NCBI GenBank assembly: GCA_002150815.3
Contig: NDFF03000253.1
Span: 1 to 10,279 of the forward strand
From: Grammothele lineata
Taxonomy: Eukaryota; Basidiomycota; Agaricomycetes; Polyporales; Polyporaceae
DNA length: 10,279 nucleotides
Direction of reading: 5' to 3'
Part shown: one piece after another, positions 1 through 7,526 of the stretch
Numbering within the stretch: the first letter of the stretch is position 1
Layout of the letters: the number at the start of each line of letters is the position of its first letter
Notes under the pieces: generated by a model
What the model saw: the letters and a program-made list of their open reading frames with translations, nothing else
Database searches by the model: none
What the model was told of the DNA's origin: nothing
Position numbers and translations under genes: made by a program

Positions 1-1
1 C

Positions 2-1183
2 CCAAATATTCATTCTGCACTTAGCTGGGGTGAATTTGATCCCTTTCCTATTGAAAACCCCCAAGAAGATGCTGGGTGGGAGCTTCTTGCCTCTGCTAAA
101 GATGGAATGAAGCCCATGAAAAATCCACCTCCTGATGAGTTTCCTAATAAAAATAATAATGGCTTGAGTACAGGATATGTAGTAGCCCAAGGCACTCAAA
201 CTCTCAAGTCTCTAAGCACTTATACCCCTAAGCCTATAGTAAAGCGCAAAGCAGATGATCAAAATGAGAAAACCCAGGAGCCTAAAAGGCAGAGGACTAA
301 TAATAGACCACTTGCCTGCCCATTCAAGGGGATGCCATGGGATTCAGTCAACTATAGCTGTGCTTATGACTGCATATTAACTGTATTAATGGCAGTGCAT
401 AAAGAGTGTAGAGATGGATGGATTGAAAGAGTGGCACCTACTAATGCCCTATTAAAGTCAGCTGGTGAGATATTTGACCAAGCTGATGCTAAGATTATAC
501 CTTACAGAACTGCTAGAGATAAAATTAGAGACATGTTAGGCAATATTGATCCTGAACTTGGCTGTCATGGTAAAGAATATACTGATGGGTATGCTGTTGC
601 TCGCCACTTGCTTCTATCTGACATTAGAAGGTTAAGTAAACAGTATATCTGTGTAGAGTGCCATCATACTTCAGATGCCATTAAATGTGAAGGTAGAGCT
701 CCTAATGAAACTGGACATGAAGCTATATGGTCATTTACTCAGGGTCATCGAGAGAGGCACCCTAAGGGAAAAGGGCTACATAGGAAATTGACTACAAGTG
801 AGTGGCTGGAAATTGTAATGGAAAGGGATACTAGCAGAATGTGTGGAGACTGTGGAGGATCACAAGTGAAGGTGATTAGCTATACTATATTAACTCCTAA
901 CTTTTTGTATTTGATTGCTTATGGAATCAATTTACAAGTAGAGACAGAAATTAAGCTGCCTAATAGCAGTGAAAGATATAGGCTATGTGGAGTGATATAC
1001 TTTGCCCATGGGCACTTTGTATCAAGGATTGTAGATAAATCAGGAGATATATGGTATCATGATGGTGCTAAGACTGGAGAAAATGTGCAATATGAGAAAA
1101 ATATCTTGAACATCAGTAATCATGGCTGGCAAAAGGCCAAGAGTTTTTTGGCAAGTGCATATATATATACTAAACTGAAGTAG
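2..1183 (+). CDS. USP-like cysteine protease (deubiquitinase fold), 5' partial, intronless
   Basis: Reading frame is open from base 2 to the TAG at 1181-1183 with no stop, so the gene probably starts left of the window; the first Met inside is at 107. Numbering from that Met (358 codons): a Lys/Arg-rich, probably disordered, NLS-like stretch near residues 45-67; a Cys box with the putative nucleophile Cys85 in NYSCAYD; two CxxC pairs (Cys182/185 and Cys246/249) placed like the zinc-binding fingers of ubiquitin-specific proteases; and a C-terminal His box with His303 in GHF followed by WYHDG (Asp319). The order Cys box, CxxC...CxxC, YRLxGVIYxxxGHF...W..D matches peptidase family C19. Expected activity is cleavage of ubiquitin or a ubiquitin-like modifier; this is inferred. 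I recall WDSxNYSCAYD-type proteins as numerous in Agaricomycete genomes and often in repeat-rich DNA. The catalytic set appears complete, so this copy may be active. Confidence 0.72.
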   Translation, partial: PNIHSALSWGEFDPFPIENPQEDAGWELLASAKDGMKPMKNPPPDEFPNKNNNGLSTGYVVAQGTQTLKSLSTYTPKPIVKRKADDQNEKTQEPKRQRTNNRPLACPFKGMPWDSVNYSCAYDCILTVLMAVHKECRDGWIERVAPTNALLKSAGEIFDQADAKIIPYRTARDKIRDMLGNIDPELGCHGKEYTDGYAVARHLLLSDIRRLSKQYICVECHHTSDAIKCEGRAPNETGHEAIWSFTQGHRERHPKGKGLHRKLTTSEWLEIVMERDTSRMCGDCGGSQVKVISYTILTPNFLYLIAYGINLQVETEIKLPNSSERYRLCGVIYFAHGHFVSRIVDKSGDIWYHDGAKTGENVQYEKNILNISNHGWQKAKSFLASAYIYTKLK

Positions 1184-1244
1184 AGAATAGAAGTTGTTCT
1201 ATTATTAATTGAATGTACAAAATGTAATGAAGGATCAATAGTGT

Positions 1245-1255
1245 AATAAAAAAAA
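1245..1255 (+). terminator. Poly(A) signal AATAAA with short A-run
   Basis: AATAAA at 1245-1250, merging into a run of eight A residues, lies about 60 bases after the stop codon of the USP-like gene, in AT-rich sequence. The spacing suits a eukaryotic 3'-end signal. An A-run directly after an intronless gene could also be the trace of a retrocopied transcript, but it is too short to decide. Confidence 0.45.
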
Positions 1256-1273
1256 CATATAATCATCAATTTC

Positions 1274-3011
1274 TCAGTTCCTCATTAATCGTACCTGCCA
1301 GTAATGGCCCACTCCCCCCAAGTCGTCTATATCTCCTGTTGAGTTGACGCTGTCTGTATCGCCTAGGTCTCCTTGATTGCTTTGACCACCCTCTGAGCTA
1401 TCATTTGAGTTGTCTGAGTCAGAGGAAGGGACAATCCTGCATAGGGCATATAGAGCGTTGATCATGCTGATGCGGGGACCAAAACCATAACAGATGAGTT
1501 CCTTGAGAAAATCGAATGTCGCAAAAAATGAATCCCATGTTTCCAAGTCATGAGAAATATGGCCTGTGATGACCCAAGCATGAATGAAAAGGCATGTGAT
1601 GGTAGAGGCAGGAAGGGAGTGATTTAAGTTGGTGGCGAGGCGGAGGTCATCAAGAATATACCCGGTGCCAGCTTCAGAGAGGATGTCTTCTAGTGCTGCC
1701 CTATACTTGAGATAATAGGTAACCTGTCTGATAGGGTTGATGCTACTGAGGTAGGATTCATGGGTGTGGCTGGAGCGGTCTTGGTCAATAAAGGGTTTTC
1801 CCTCTCTGTGATAGTAGATAATTAGACGGCATTGAATATTGAAAGGGGCATTAATATAATGCTTACCTTTGTTTAAAGTCCAACTTAAGAGAGAACTGTA
1901 AGAGGCGTATCCATGTTTTCTCGCCCACCCAACGGGGAAGTTGATTCCACATAGAAATCTCAACCATAGATAGAGGAATGGAAAAGCCAATGTGAAGGTG
2001 ATTGGCATGTGCAATATGACTTTGGTAGCAGGGAGAGTCGAGGGGAATGCTGAGATCATGTAACATTAAGAGAATGTCATTGGGACCCTCAACTATGCTG
2101 TTTGACCCAAGGGTAAAGTGTGTGGCATTGGATGGAAAGTTGAACCAGGTTTGAAAGGAGCCAATGTTCAATGCATCAGGGTCGCATAGAACAAGCAGAG
2201 TAAGTGACCAGAGAGGGAGGCGTTCCTCTGCTGTTCCCAAAAATCTTGAAATAAACGGCAATGTATGTGGGATTAACAGATTCTTCAAATGTGGCAAAGA
2301 GGAGAGTGTGTGTGTGAAATCTGAAAATGTTACACCAGGAGGAAGAAGGAGAGCATTGAAATGGAGGTCGACAAGGGATGAAAGTTGAGAAATGTCTGGC
2401 AACGGGTGTACCTAACCCAGGTGTAAAACCTCAATATTGGGAAAGGGAGCATTTGCAGTAAGAGCAGAGTCTGCAGAGGCTAAAATCCTGAGGGATTTAA
2501 GGGCAAGGAGAGGGCTAGAGAATATATTGTAGCAGCCAGCAAGAGAGGGAATGTTGAGGGACACAATGCGGCGGGTGGCGACACTCAGAACTTGAATGAT
2601 ATAAGGAGGGAGGGGATCATGATTTCCTGTAGGGAAGGAAATGTCCAGAGGGGCCAGTTTGGTGCGCCGGAGGATAGTAGAGAATTGAGAGGGAGAGGGA
2701 TAGGGGTCCCTGATATCTAGAATGTTTCAAAGGGTAGCTGACTCACTGACCGCCGCCTTCCACCATAGCTTGCAGAACTGGCTAGCAGGTAGCCACTGCA
2801 GAGGCTTTCTACTCCAACTGCCACTACATTTCTCCTTGTGTTGGTAAATAAGTTCCCATTTGACAAAGAGGAGGATGATGATGATGAGTTCCACAGGGAG
2901 GCGGAGGCAGGGGGCAACAGGATTGGGGGCGAGGACGGTAGTCTAATTATTTAGAGGTTGACAATTGAGTACCCAAGAGATATAGAGTATTCAACTTACT
3001 TCCTGAGGCAT
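1274..3011 (-). pseudogene. F-box-like/leucine-rich protein pseudogene (paralogue of the 3370-5427 gene)
   Basis: Reconstruction: exon 1 3011-3000 (four codons, MPQE), intron 2999-2943 (GTAAGT...TTAG), exon 2 2942-1867, intron 1866-1806 (GTAAGC...CACAG), exon 3 1805 to about 1274. All junctions keep one frame. Exon 2 opens with an F-box-like motif (LPVELIIIIL ... WLPASQFCKLWWKAAVSESATL), then strand/leucine segments such as KLAPLDISFP and FPNIEVLHLG. The frame is broken twice: TGA at 2729-2727, exactly where the paralogue has Trp of PSLW, and TAG at 2414-2412 inside an LRR-like segment. Similarity to the neighbour resumes in exon 3 (YRAALEDI vs YGAVLEDV; FLKELICY vs SLRELVCY; DSDNSND vs SDDEAD), minus roughly 45 residues after the ALED motif. 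It ends at DDLGG, about 80 residues short of the neighbour's C-terminus. Single assembly errors at both stops are a less likely alternative. Confidence 0.75.
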
Positions 3012-3369
3012 AGCTAGGTGTTCTTAAAAGTGTGGTTGAGAGAGAGCTAGGGATGATCTAAAGTGGGTATAGAAAAATGAGTGTGACTGGCAAGCTGGCG
3101 CATTTTAGTATCATTTACCTCCAAGGGATTGCAAAGCTAGGTTTGAGAACATTCATCAGTATCAGAGCATGAAGATAATGCTATAGGAAACCCACAGTGA
3201 GGATTTGCAGCAGTGGTAGAAGATCAAAATTGATAGAGAGAAAGAGGCGCGCTTTGCATGGATAAATTATATAATGCTAAAGCACCAACACAATCGCTCA
3301 GAATGATATCAAAGAATACAGACAATTCAATTGACAACCTTTGAGTTGGTACAAAACTACAGATTATTT
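3012..3369. other. Intergenic spacer between the two F-box paralogues
   Basis: This stretch must hold the 3' untranslated region of the intact F-box gene and the former promoter of the pseudogene, both on the minus strand. On that strand, just before the pseudogene ATG, a pyrimidine-rich tract (CTAGCTCTCTCTCAACCACAC, about 3049-3029) resembles fungal core promoter/5' leader sequence. A TATAATTTA stretch lies near 3264-3272, reading leftward. I see no AATAAA on the minus strand and no convincing coding exon. Confidence 0.4.
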
Positions 3370-5427
3370 CTAAGCTTCCTCTAGCTTGAAGGTATAGTGA
3401 AACTCCTCCACAACACATGCAATAATGTCCAACTCCTTGCGGTAAACTTGCTCCCAATGCTCCAAGGTGAGAGGAAGGGATCCCTGCTCCCTCTCTGCCT
3501 CAACAAGAAAAGTGAGTTCCAAAACCTTCCAGCCAATCACCCACTTTCCCCGCGACCGAATTTGAAGAGCGGCCCGCTTGATGTCCGCACCACGAATGAC
3601 CGCATCACCTATGAATCGCAAATAATCGAGGCTAGTGTTGGGGCCCCCTAGTTCCCCCATGTGTCCTTGGCCAGAAACAGCAGTTACCACCTGAGTGTCT
3701 GCCTCGTCGTCAGAGGGAATGGGCTCGCCGTAGGGGCTGTTGAGTAGCCCGGAGACAATGGGGAACATGTCGACAGGAACAGGAGCAGAGCTATAACAAA
3801 CAAGCTCGCGAAGGCTGGTAAACTTGATGAAAAAATTATACCACCTCTCATCGTGGTCGGGGTTACCAAGAACGGTGTAGACGTGGAGATGGAGGGAAGT
3901 GAGGTTAGAAGGAATGTGACCGTCATTGCTGGCCTCTTTCAAGCCACCGGGGAAGTTGAAGCGGAAGTCATAGAAGTCGGCGATATCCTGAAAGGTGTCG
4001 CAGATGCATGGATAGTAGACGGTGATGTGAGAGCACCGACCAGCCCCCTGAGCAGTCTTCAAAGTGCTCATGTGAGCGATGCTGCCAGCGTCAGGCTTGC
4101 GGAAGGGAAAACGGTTCAAGCTAACAAGCGTGTTAGCGCACAATAGAAATGAAAGACAATCAGAGACTTACGTAGCCCCCACATCCTCCAGTACAGCCCC
4201 ATACCTAGGCCTCAGCTTGAGTTCCTGTCGGCTAAGGGGCCTGTGAGTATATGCACACCAATATAGGAGAAAACTGCTTACTACTCTGAGTTCTCCACTT
4301 CACACATGCCTTCATTGTAGCCGTTCCTCTTCAAGGTGTCCAGATTCTGTGTCCACATGGTGAGGGTGAGATGCTGGCCATCAGTGTGATCAAAGTTTGC
4401 CTGAAGGTGAGTGGAGTTATTGAGTTCCAAAGTCCTTGGCTGGGTAGAAATGAGGCTGGAGAGCCGCTCAGCCGTTGGGGAAGTGTGGGGCTGCTGAAGT
4501 TGGACGGTGCAGGAGAGAGAAATGAGATGGAGCTGCTGAAGATGTGGATAACTAAAGTGGCTAAGGAAGGAGCGGATGCGGATGCCGGCGTTCCAGTAAT
4601 CTTCTAACAAAAGAGAGGTGAGGGAGAGAGGCTGGATATCGGTATTACCGTTGGGCTGGAAGAGGTCGACGTGGGGGACACTGCCGTAGATACTCAGCTC
4701 CTTCAAAGAGTCCCAGGCAGCAAGGAGAGGGATGATATTAGCAGCAACAACTTGGGTAGTATTGGAATAGTCAGGGCTGCGGAGGCGAAGGACGGAAAGC
4801 TGGGGCCAGTGGGTGGGATGAGGGAAAGGGAAGTTGATACCGCGAGACAAGTCGAGGACACGGAGATTGGGATAGTTGCCAGGGACCAAGGCAGCGATGT
4901 TTCTATTGTTGATGAGGGAGAGGGTGTGAAGAGAGGGTATGGCAAGTTGAAAAAGGGGTTCAAAGTCCTCCACAGAGGACATGAAGAGATGAGAGAGGCG
5001 GTGGGTGATGGGCGTGATGACATTTCTAACCCTCTGTATAAAATCAGTGGGGTGGGAGGGGAAGGCCAGATTGAGAGGCCTGGTTTGAGACCTAGAAAGC
5101 AAAACCTTGATAAAGGCAGCAGGAGGCAAGGGGTGGGGGAAAGAGAGGACAGTCCAGAGAGAGGGAGCAGCAAGGGCCACAGACCACCACTGATGGCATG
5201 TCATGACAGCAGAAACCCAGAGGTAGGGGGCCTTGAGGGTCCTAGAGGCTATGAAGATCCCCTCAGCCTGCTCAAAGAGAATTTGAGCCTTGATCATCTC
5301 CAGAATGATGAGAATGATGTCTTGAACAAGGCATTGAGCAGGGTTGAGGCTGAGAGAAGTCTGAGGGGAACAAAGGTTAGAAATCAGTTGCTAGACAGAA
5401 GGAGACAGGACTGGCCTGCTGGGGCAT
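3370..5427 (-). CDS. F-box-like domain protein with leucine-rich repeat-like region, four exons, 633 codons
   Basis: Proposed exons: 5427-5416 (MPQQ), 5360-4282, 4231-4172, 4120-3370 (stop TAG 3372-3370); the sum is an exact multiple of three. Introns: 5415-5361 (GC...AG, branch TCTAAC), 4281-4232 (GTAAGC, branch CTCAC, acceptor TTAG), 4171-4121 (GTAAGT, branch GCTAAC, acceptor TTAG). Residues about 10-73 form a divergent F-box-like domain ending in VMTCHQWWSVALAAPSLW. RPLNLAF (about 98-104) and Leu/Ile-rich strands around 137-197 look like the LRR-type solenoid of agaricomycete F-box families; an acidic linker (PSDDEAD) and a charged C-terminal domain follow. Such proteins are expected to bind Skp1 and bring substrates to an SCF ubiquitin ligase; the substrate is unknown. 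Alternative for intron 2: donor GTAGTA at 4284 with acceptor CACAG, also in frame. No break was seen, unlike in the sister copy to the left. Confidence 0.75.
5361..5415 (-). other. Candidate GC-AG intron in the F-box gene
   Basis: Reading on the minus strand, the four-codon first exon ends CAG|GCCAGT and the intron ends TTCCCCTCAG|ACT, with TCTAAC 15-20 bases before the acceptor. Length is 55 nt. Splicing here is phase 0 and removes an in-frame TAG. The paralogue has a GTAAGT intron at exactly this place, after MPQE and before Thr, so the GC donor is the natural reading. A weak GT donor a few bases downstream is possible but would break the match to the paralogue. Confidence 0.5.
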
Positions 5428-5786
5428 GGTAGAAATGTTTTAAGGCTTGAATGAGAATGTGTTGAGGTGTTCTATGCATAGATGCACAGGAATCAAATGG
5501 GAGAGTTTTGAGAGGCTACCTGAAGCCCAATCACCTGTATTAGACAGAGGCTTACAAAGGAGGGTCTTAGATTAGTTGTGAGACCCACAGGGAGGCTGAA
5601 ATCACTCACAACTGCAGCTAGTGGTGGTGGTTGAAGGTCAAGATGATAAGGCTCACAGACGCCTAACAAGGCAGTGACAACTCAGGCAGCTAAGACACAC
5701 ATCACACTAAGTTTATGGAACATAAGACACTTTGCAGTGAATGAACAGTGATATAGAAAACAGCCTACAATATTACATCATTGTAC
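5428..5786. other. Upstream region of the intact F-box gene
   Basis: No coding exon supported. On the minus strand this precedes the F-box start codon at 5427, so it should contain its promoter and 5' leader. The only open stretch next to the gene, from an ATG at 5484, is out of frame and stops within the candidate first intron. No clear TATA box or repeat recognised. Confidence 0.35.
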
Positions 5787-5873
5787 AGTACTACAAGCAT
5801 GTACTACAAAGGCCAGGGGGCATCATTACAGTCGTTTGTTCAACAGGGCAGGTGGCTGTGAGGAGACAGCAAC

Positions 5874-6540
5874 ACAAGTCACCACCGCCGCAGAGCGCGG
5901 CGACGGCGACTTGTACAGTTTTTTGTGGGCCTTTGACGAGGGCAGCGCCGTACTGTCGGTTCACTGGTGGGAGGCGTCGTCGTCCATATTGATGGCAGGA
6001 GGCGGGAGCAGGAGAGCAGCCGGCCACGAACGACACCGCCGCCATAGAACGCGGCGACAGCGAAGCTTGCGGCCTCTTGATGGCCGTCGAAGGGAGGGGG
6101 GAGAAGTGAATGGCGGCATCAATGGGCTTCTTCGGGGGCCCACGGCGCCGTCGTTCGTGTTCGTGGCAGAAGGCGGGAGTGGGTGTGGGCGCTTCTAAGG
6201 GACCAGCCGCGAACGATGCCACCGCCACAGAATGTGGCGACGGCGAAGCTCGCGGCCTCTTGAGGGCCGTCGAGGGGGTGGGAGAGGGGTGGACGAGGAC
6301 GTCCCCGGGCCTGTTCGGTGGCCGGGGGCGTCGTCGTTCGTGTTGGTGGCAGGAGGCGGGAGCGGGGGAGGAGCTAGCCGCGAACGAGGCCGCCGCCGCA
6401 GAACGCGGCGACGACGACACTCGAAGAGAGGGGGGAGGAGTGGATGGCAGCGCCGTTGGGCTTCTTTGGGGGCCCACGGTGCCGTCGTAGGTGTTGGAGG
6501 GGGAGGGCGGGAGGAGGTTAGGGAGTGTGCCGGCGGGCAT
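5874..6540 (+). repeat. Left arm: four imperfect tandem units of about 150-185 bp
   Basis: Units begin near 5874, 6028, 6211 and 6382 (spacing about 154, 183 and 171). Each starts like GAACGAyrCCrCCGCC, followed by a core like AGAACGCGGCGACGGCGA, then GCGGCCTCTTGA-GGCCGTCGA, then one of three variable segments. Variant C is TTCACTGGTGGGAGGCGTCGTC (about 5958), variant A is GGGCTTCTTCGGGGGCCC (about 6124 and 6450), variant B is GGCCTGTTCGGTGGCCGGGG (about 6307). Each closes with GTGGCAGGAGGCGGGAG or similar. The order from outside to inside is C, A, B, A. Confidence 0.7.
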
Positions 6541-6585
6541 GTTGCGGTTGCTTCCCCCGACCGGCCCTACCCTCCGCGCTCAATG

Positions 6586-6674
6586 GGCGCTAGTTGGGTG
6601 TCCGAATCGGGTCGATCTCTGCACTTATGCCTTAAGCGCAGAGCTCGACCCGATTCGGATGCCCAACTAGCGCC
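6586..6674. repeat. Central hairpin of the palindromic block
   Basis: Bases 6586-6627 pair with 6633-6674 around a five-base loop at 6628-6632. I count 38 Watson-Crick pairs in 42 positions; two of the four mismatches are adjacent G-T wobbles at 6599/6600. The stem starts GGCGCTAGTTGGG on the left and ends CCCAACTAGCGCC on the right. It is not an intrinsic terminator or a tRNA, and it forms the symmetry centre of the surrounding repeats. Confidence 0.85.
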
Positions 6675-6714
6675 GATGGCACGAACTAACATGTGACTTC
6701 GCCCACCAGCCACG

Positions 6715-7250
6715 TCGTTTACGCCCCACCTACTCCCTCCTCCTGCTACCGACGTGAACAGCGATACCCCCGGCCACCGAACGGGCCCGGGAGGCCTTCG
6801 CCCACCCCTCTCCCACCCCCTCGATGGCCGCCAAGAGGCCGCGAGCGTCGCCGTCGCCGCGTTCTGTGGCGGCGGCATCGTTCACAGCTAGCTCCTCCCC
6901 CGCTCCCGCCCTCCCCCACCAACACCAACGACGGCACCGTGGGCCCCCGAAGAAGCCCAACGGTGCCGCCATCTACTCCTCCCCCCTCCTCTCCCTGGCT
7001 CTCAGGAGGCCGTACAAGTCGCCGTCGCTGCGTTCAGTGGTGGCGGAGACTTCTCTTGCCAGCTCCTTGCAGGTGCCCGTCCCCGCCTGCATGAATGATG
7101 ACGACGCCCCCTGCCAGCGAACTGGATGACCGACACCGTCCCCGTCCCCTCCTCCTTCCTCTCAACGGCCATCAAGAGGCCATGACCGTCGCCATTGCCG
7201 TGTCCTGTGGTGGTGGCCCCGTTTGTAGCCGGTCGCTCCCCTGTGCCCAC
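6715..7250 (-). repeat. Right arm: inverted copies of the tandem units
   Basis: Reverse-complement copies of the left-arm units. Core copies (CGCCGTCGCCGCGTTCTGTGG type) lie near 6850, 7022 and 7190. Going outward from the centre, the variable segments are B (about 6765), A (about 6935) and C (about 7100). This mirrors the left-arm order except that the innermost A unit of the left arm has no partner here and the outermost core near 7190 has none on the left. Confidence 0.65.
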
Positions 7251-7280
7251 CCTTGTTGGCTCCTGCTTCCATGTAGTACT

Positions 7281-7526
7281 ATTGTTTTGTATTAGATACT
7301 GTTTGTCAATGCAGTCTTTTCTTGTGATGTCATACAGGAGTGTAATATGTTGGAATTAAGCCTGAGCAACTTGCCTGTTTTGCTGTTGGGGAAATTGGCT
7401 TGTGAACGCCTGTGGCTGTGTGCTGCTCCTCTCTTTCGTACCGCCATCATCCCCTCTCACCCCCAGATCTCTCTGTAAGTTTCTTTGTGTATCTTCTTGG
7501 TTGACACTGATTCAGTGGTAATTCAG
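7281..7526 (+). other. Upstream region of the multi-exon gene, with possible leader intron
   Basis: AT-richer sequence after the repeat block. A good donor (GTAAGT at 7475) and an acceptor (ATTCAG ending at 7526) bracket a 52-nt intron right before the ATG at 7527, so an untranslated or short coding first exon probably ends at 7474. A frame in phase with that ATG is open for about 23 codons before 7475 but has no Met, so I treat it as leader. Confidence 0.4.

Larger units (their letters stand above)
5787..7280. mobile_element. Foldback-like palindromic repeat element (non-autonomous)
   Basis: A strongly GC-rich block, unlike both flanks, built of related units in one orientation on the left (about 5874-6540) and the opposite orientation on the right (about 6715-7250), meeting at a hairpin near 6630. 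Long inverted repeats made of tandem subunits are the hallmark of foldback-type DNA elements. Proposed ends: AGTACTACA at 5787-5795 and its exact reverse complement TGTAGTACT at 7272-7280; ATTGT lies just outside on the right (7281-7285) and two bases outside on the left (5780-5784), a possible 5-bp target duplication. No transposase is visible; the open frames on all strands are the usual effect of stop-poor GC-rich repeats. The exact ends are uncertain. An alternative is a local inverted duplication of a GC-rich satellite. Confidence 0.5.

Noticed and set aside
1863..2402. Independent gene starting at TTG 2402
   Set aside because: It is the continuation, in the same frame, of the F-box exon after the TAG at 2412; there is no ATG, and it lacks its own F-box.
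2717..2917. Minus-strand 66-codon Ser-rich frame
   Set aside because: Off-frame shadow of the F-box exon of the pseudogene; the F-box motif is in another frame.
4671..5432. Plus-strand open frame of 253 codons antisense to the F-box gene
   Set aside because: Antisense shadow: the minus strand has the F-box motif, the leucine pattern and consistent splice sites; the plus frame has no recognisable motif.
6586..6674. tRNA, structured ncRNA or rho-independent terminator at the central hairpin
   Set aside because: No cloverleaf, no A/B box at correct spacing and no T-run; the hairpin is the centre of a larger palindrome in eukaryotic DNA.
6232..6696. Plus-strand Arg/Gly-rich open frame of 154 codons
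   Set aside because: It runs across repeat units and into the central hairpin and overlaps longer frames on the other strand; explained by stop-poor GC-rich repeats.
5874..7250. CRISPR-like array
   Set aside because: Units are long, imperfect, in both orientations and without unique spacers.
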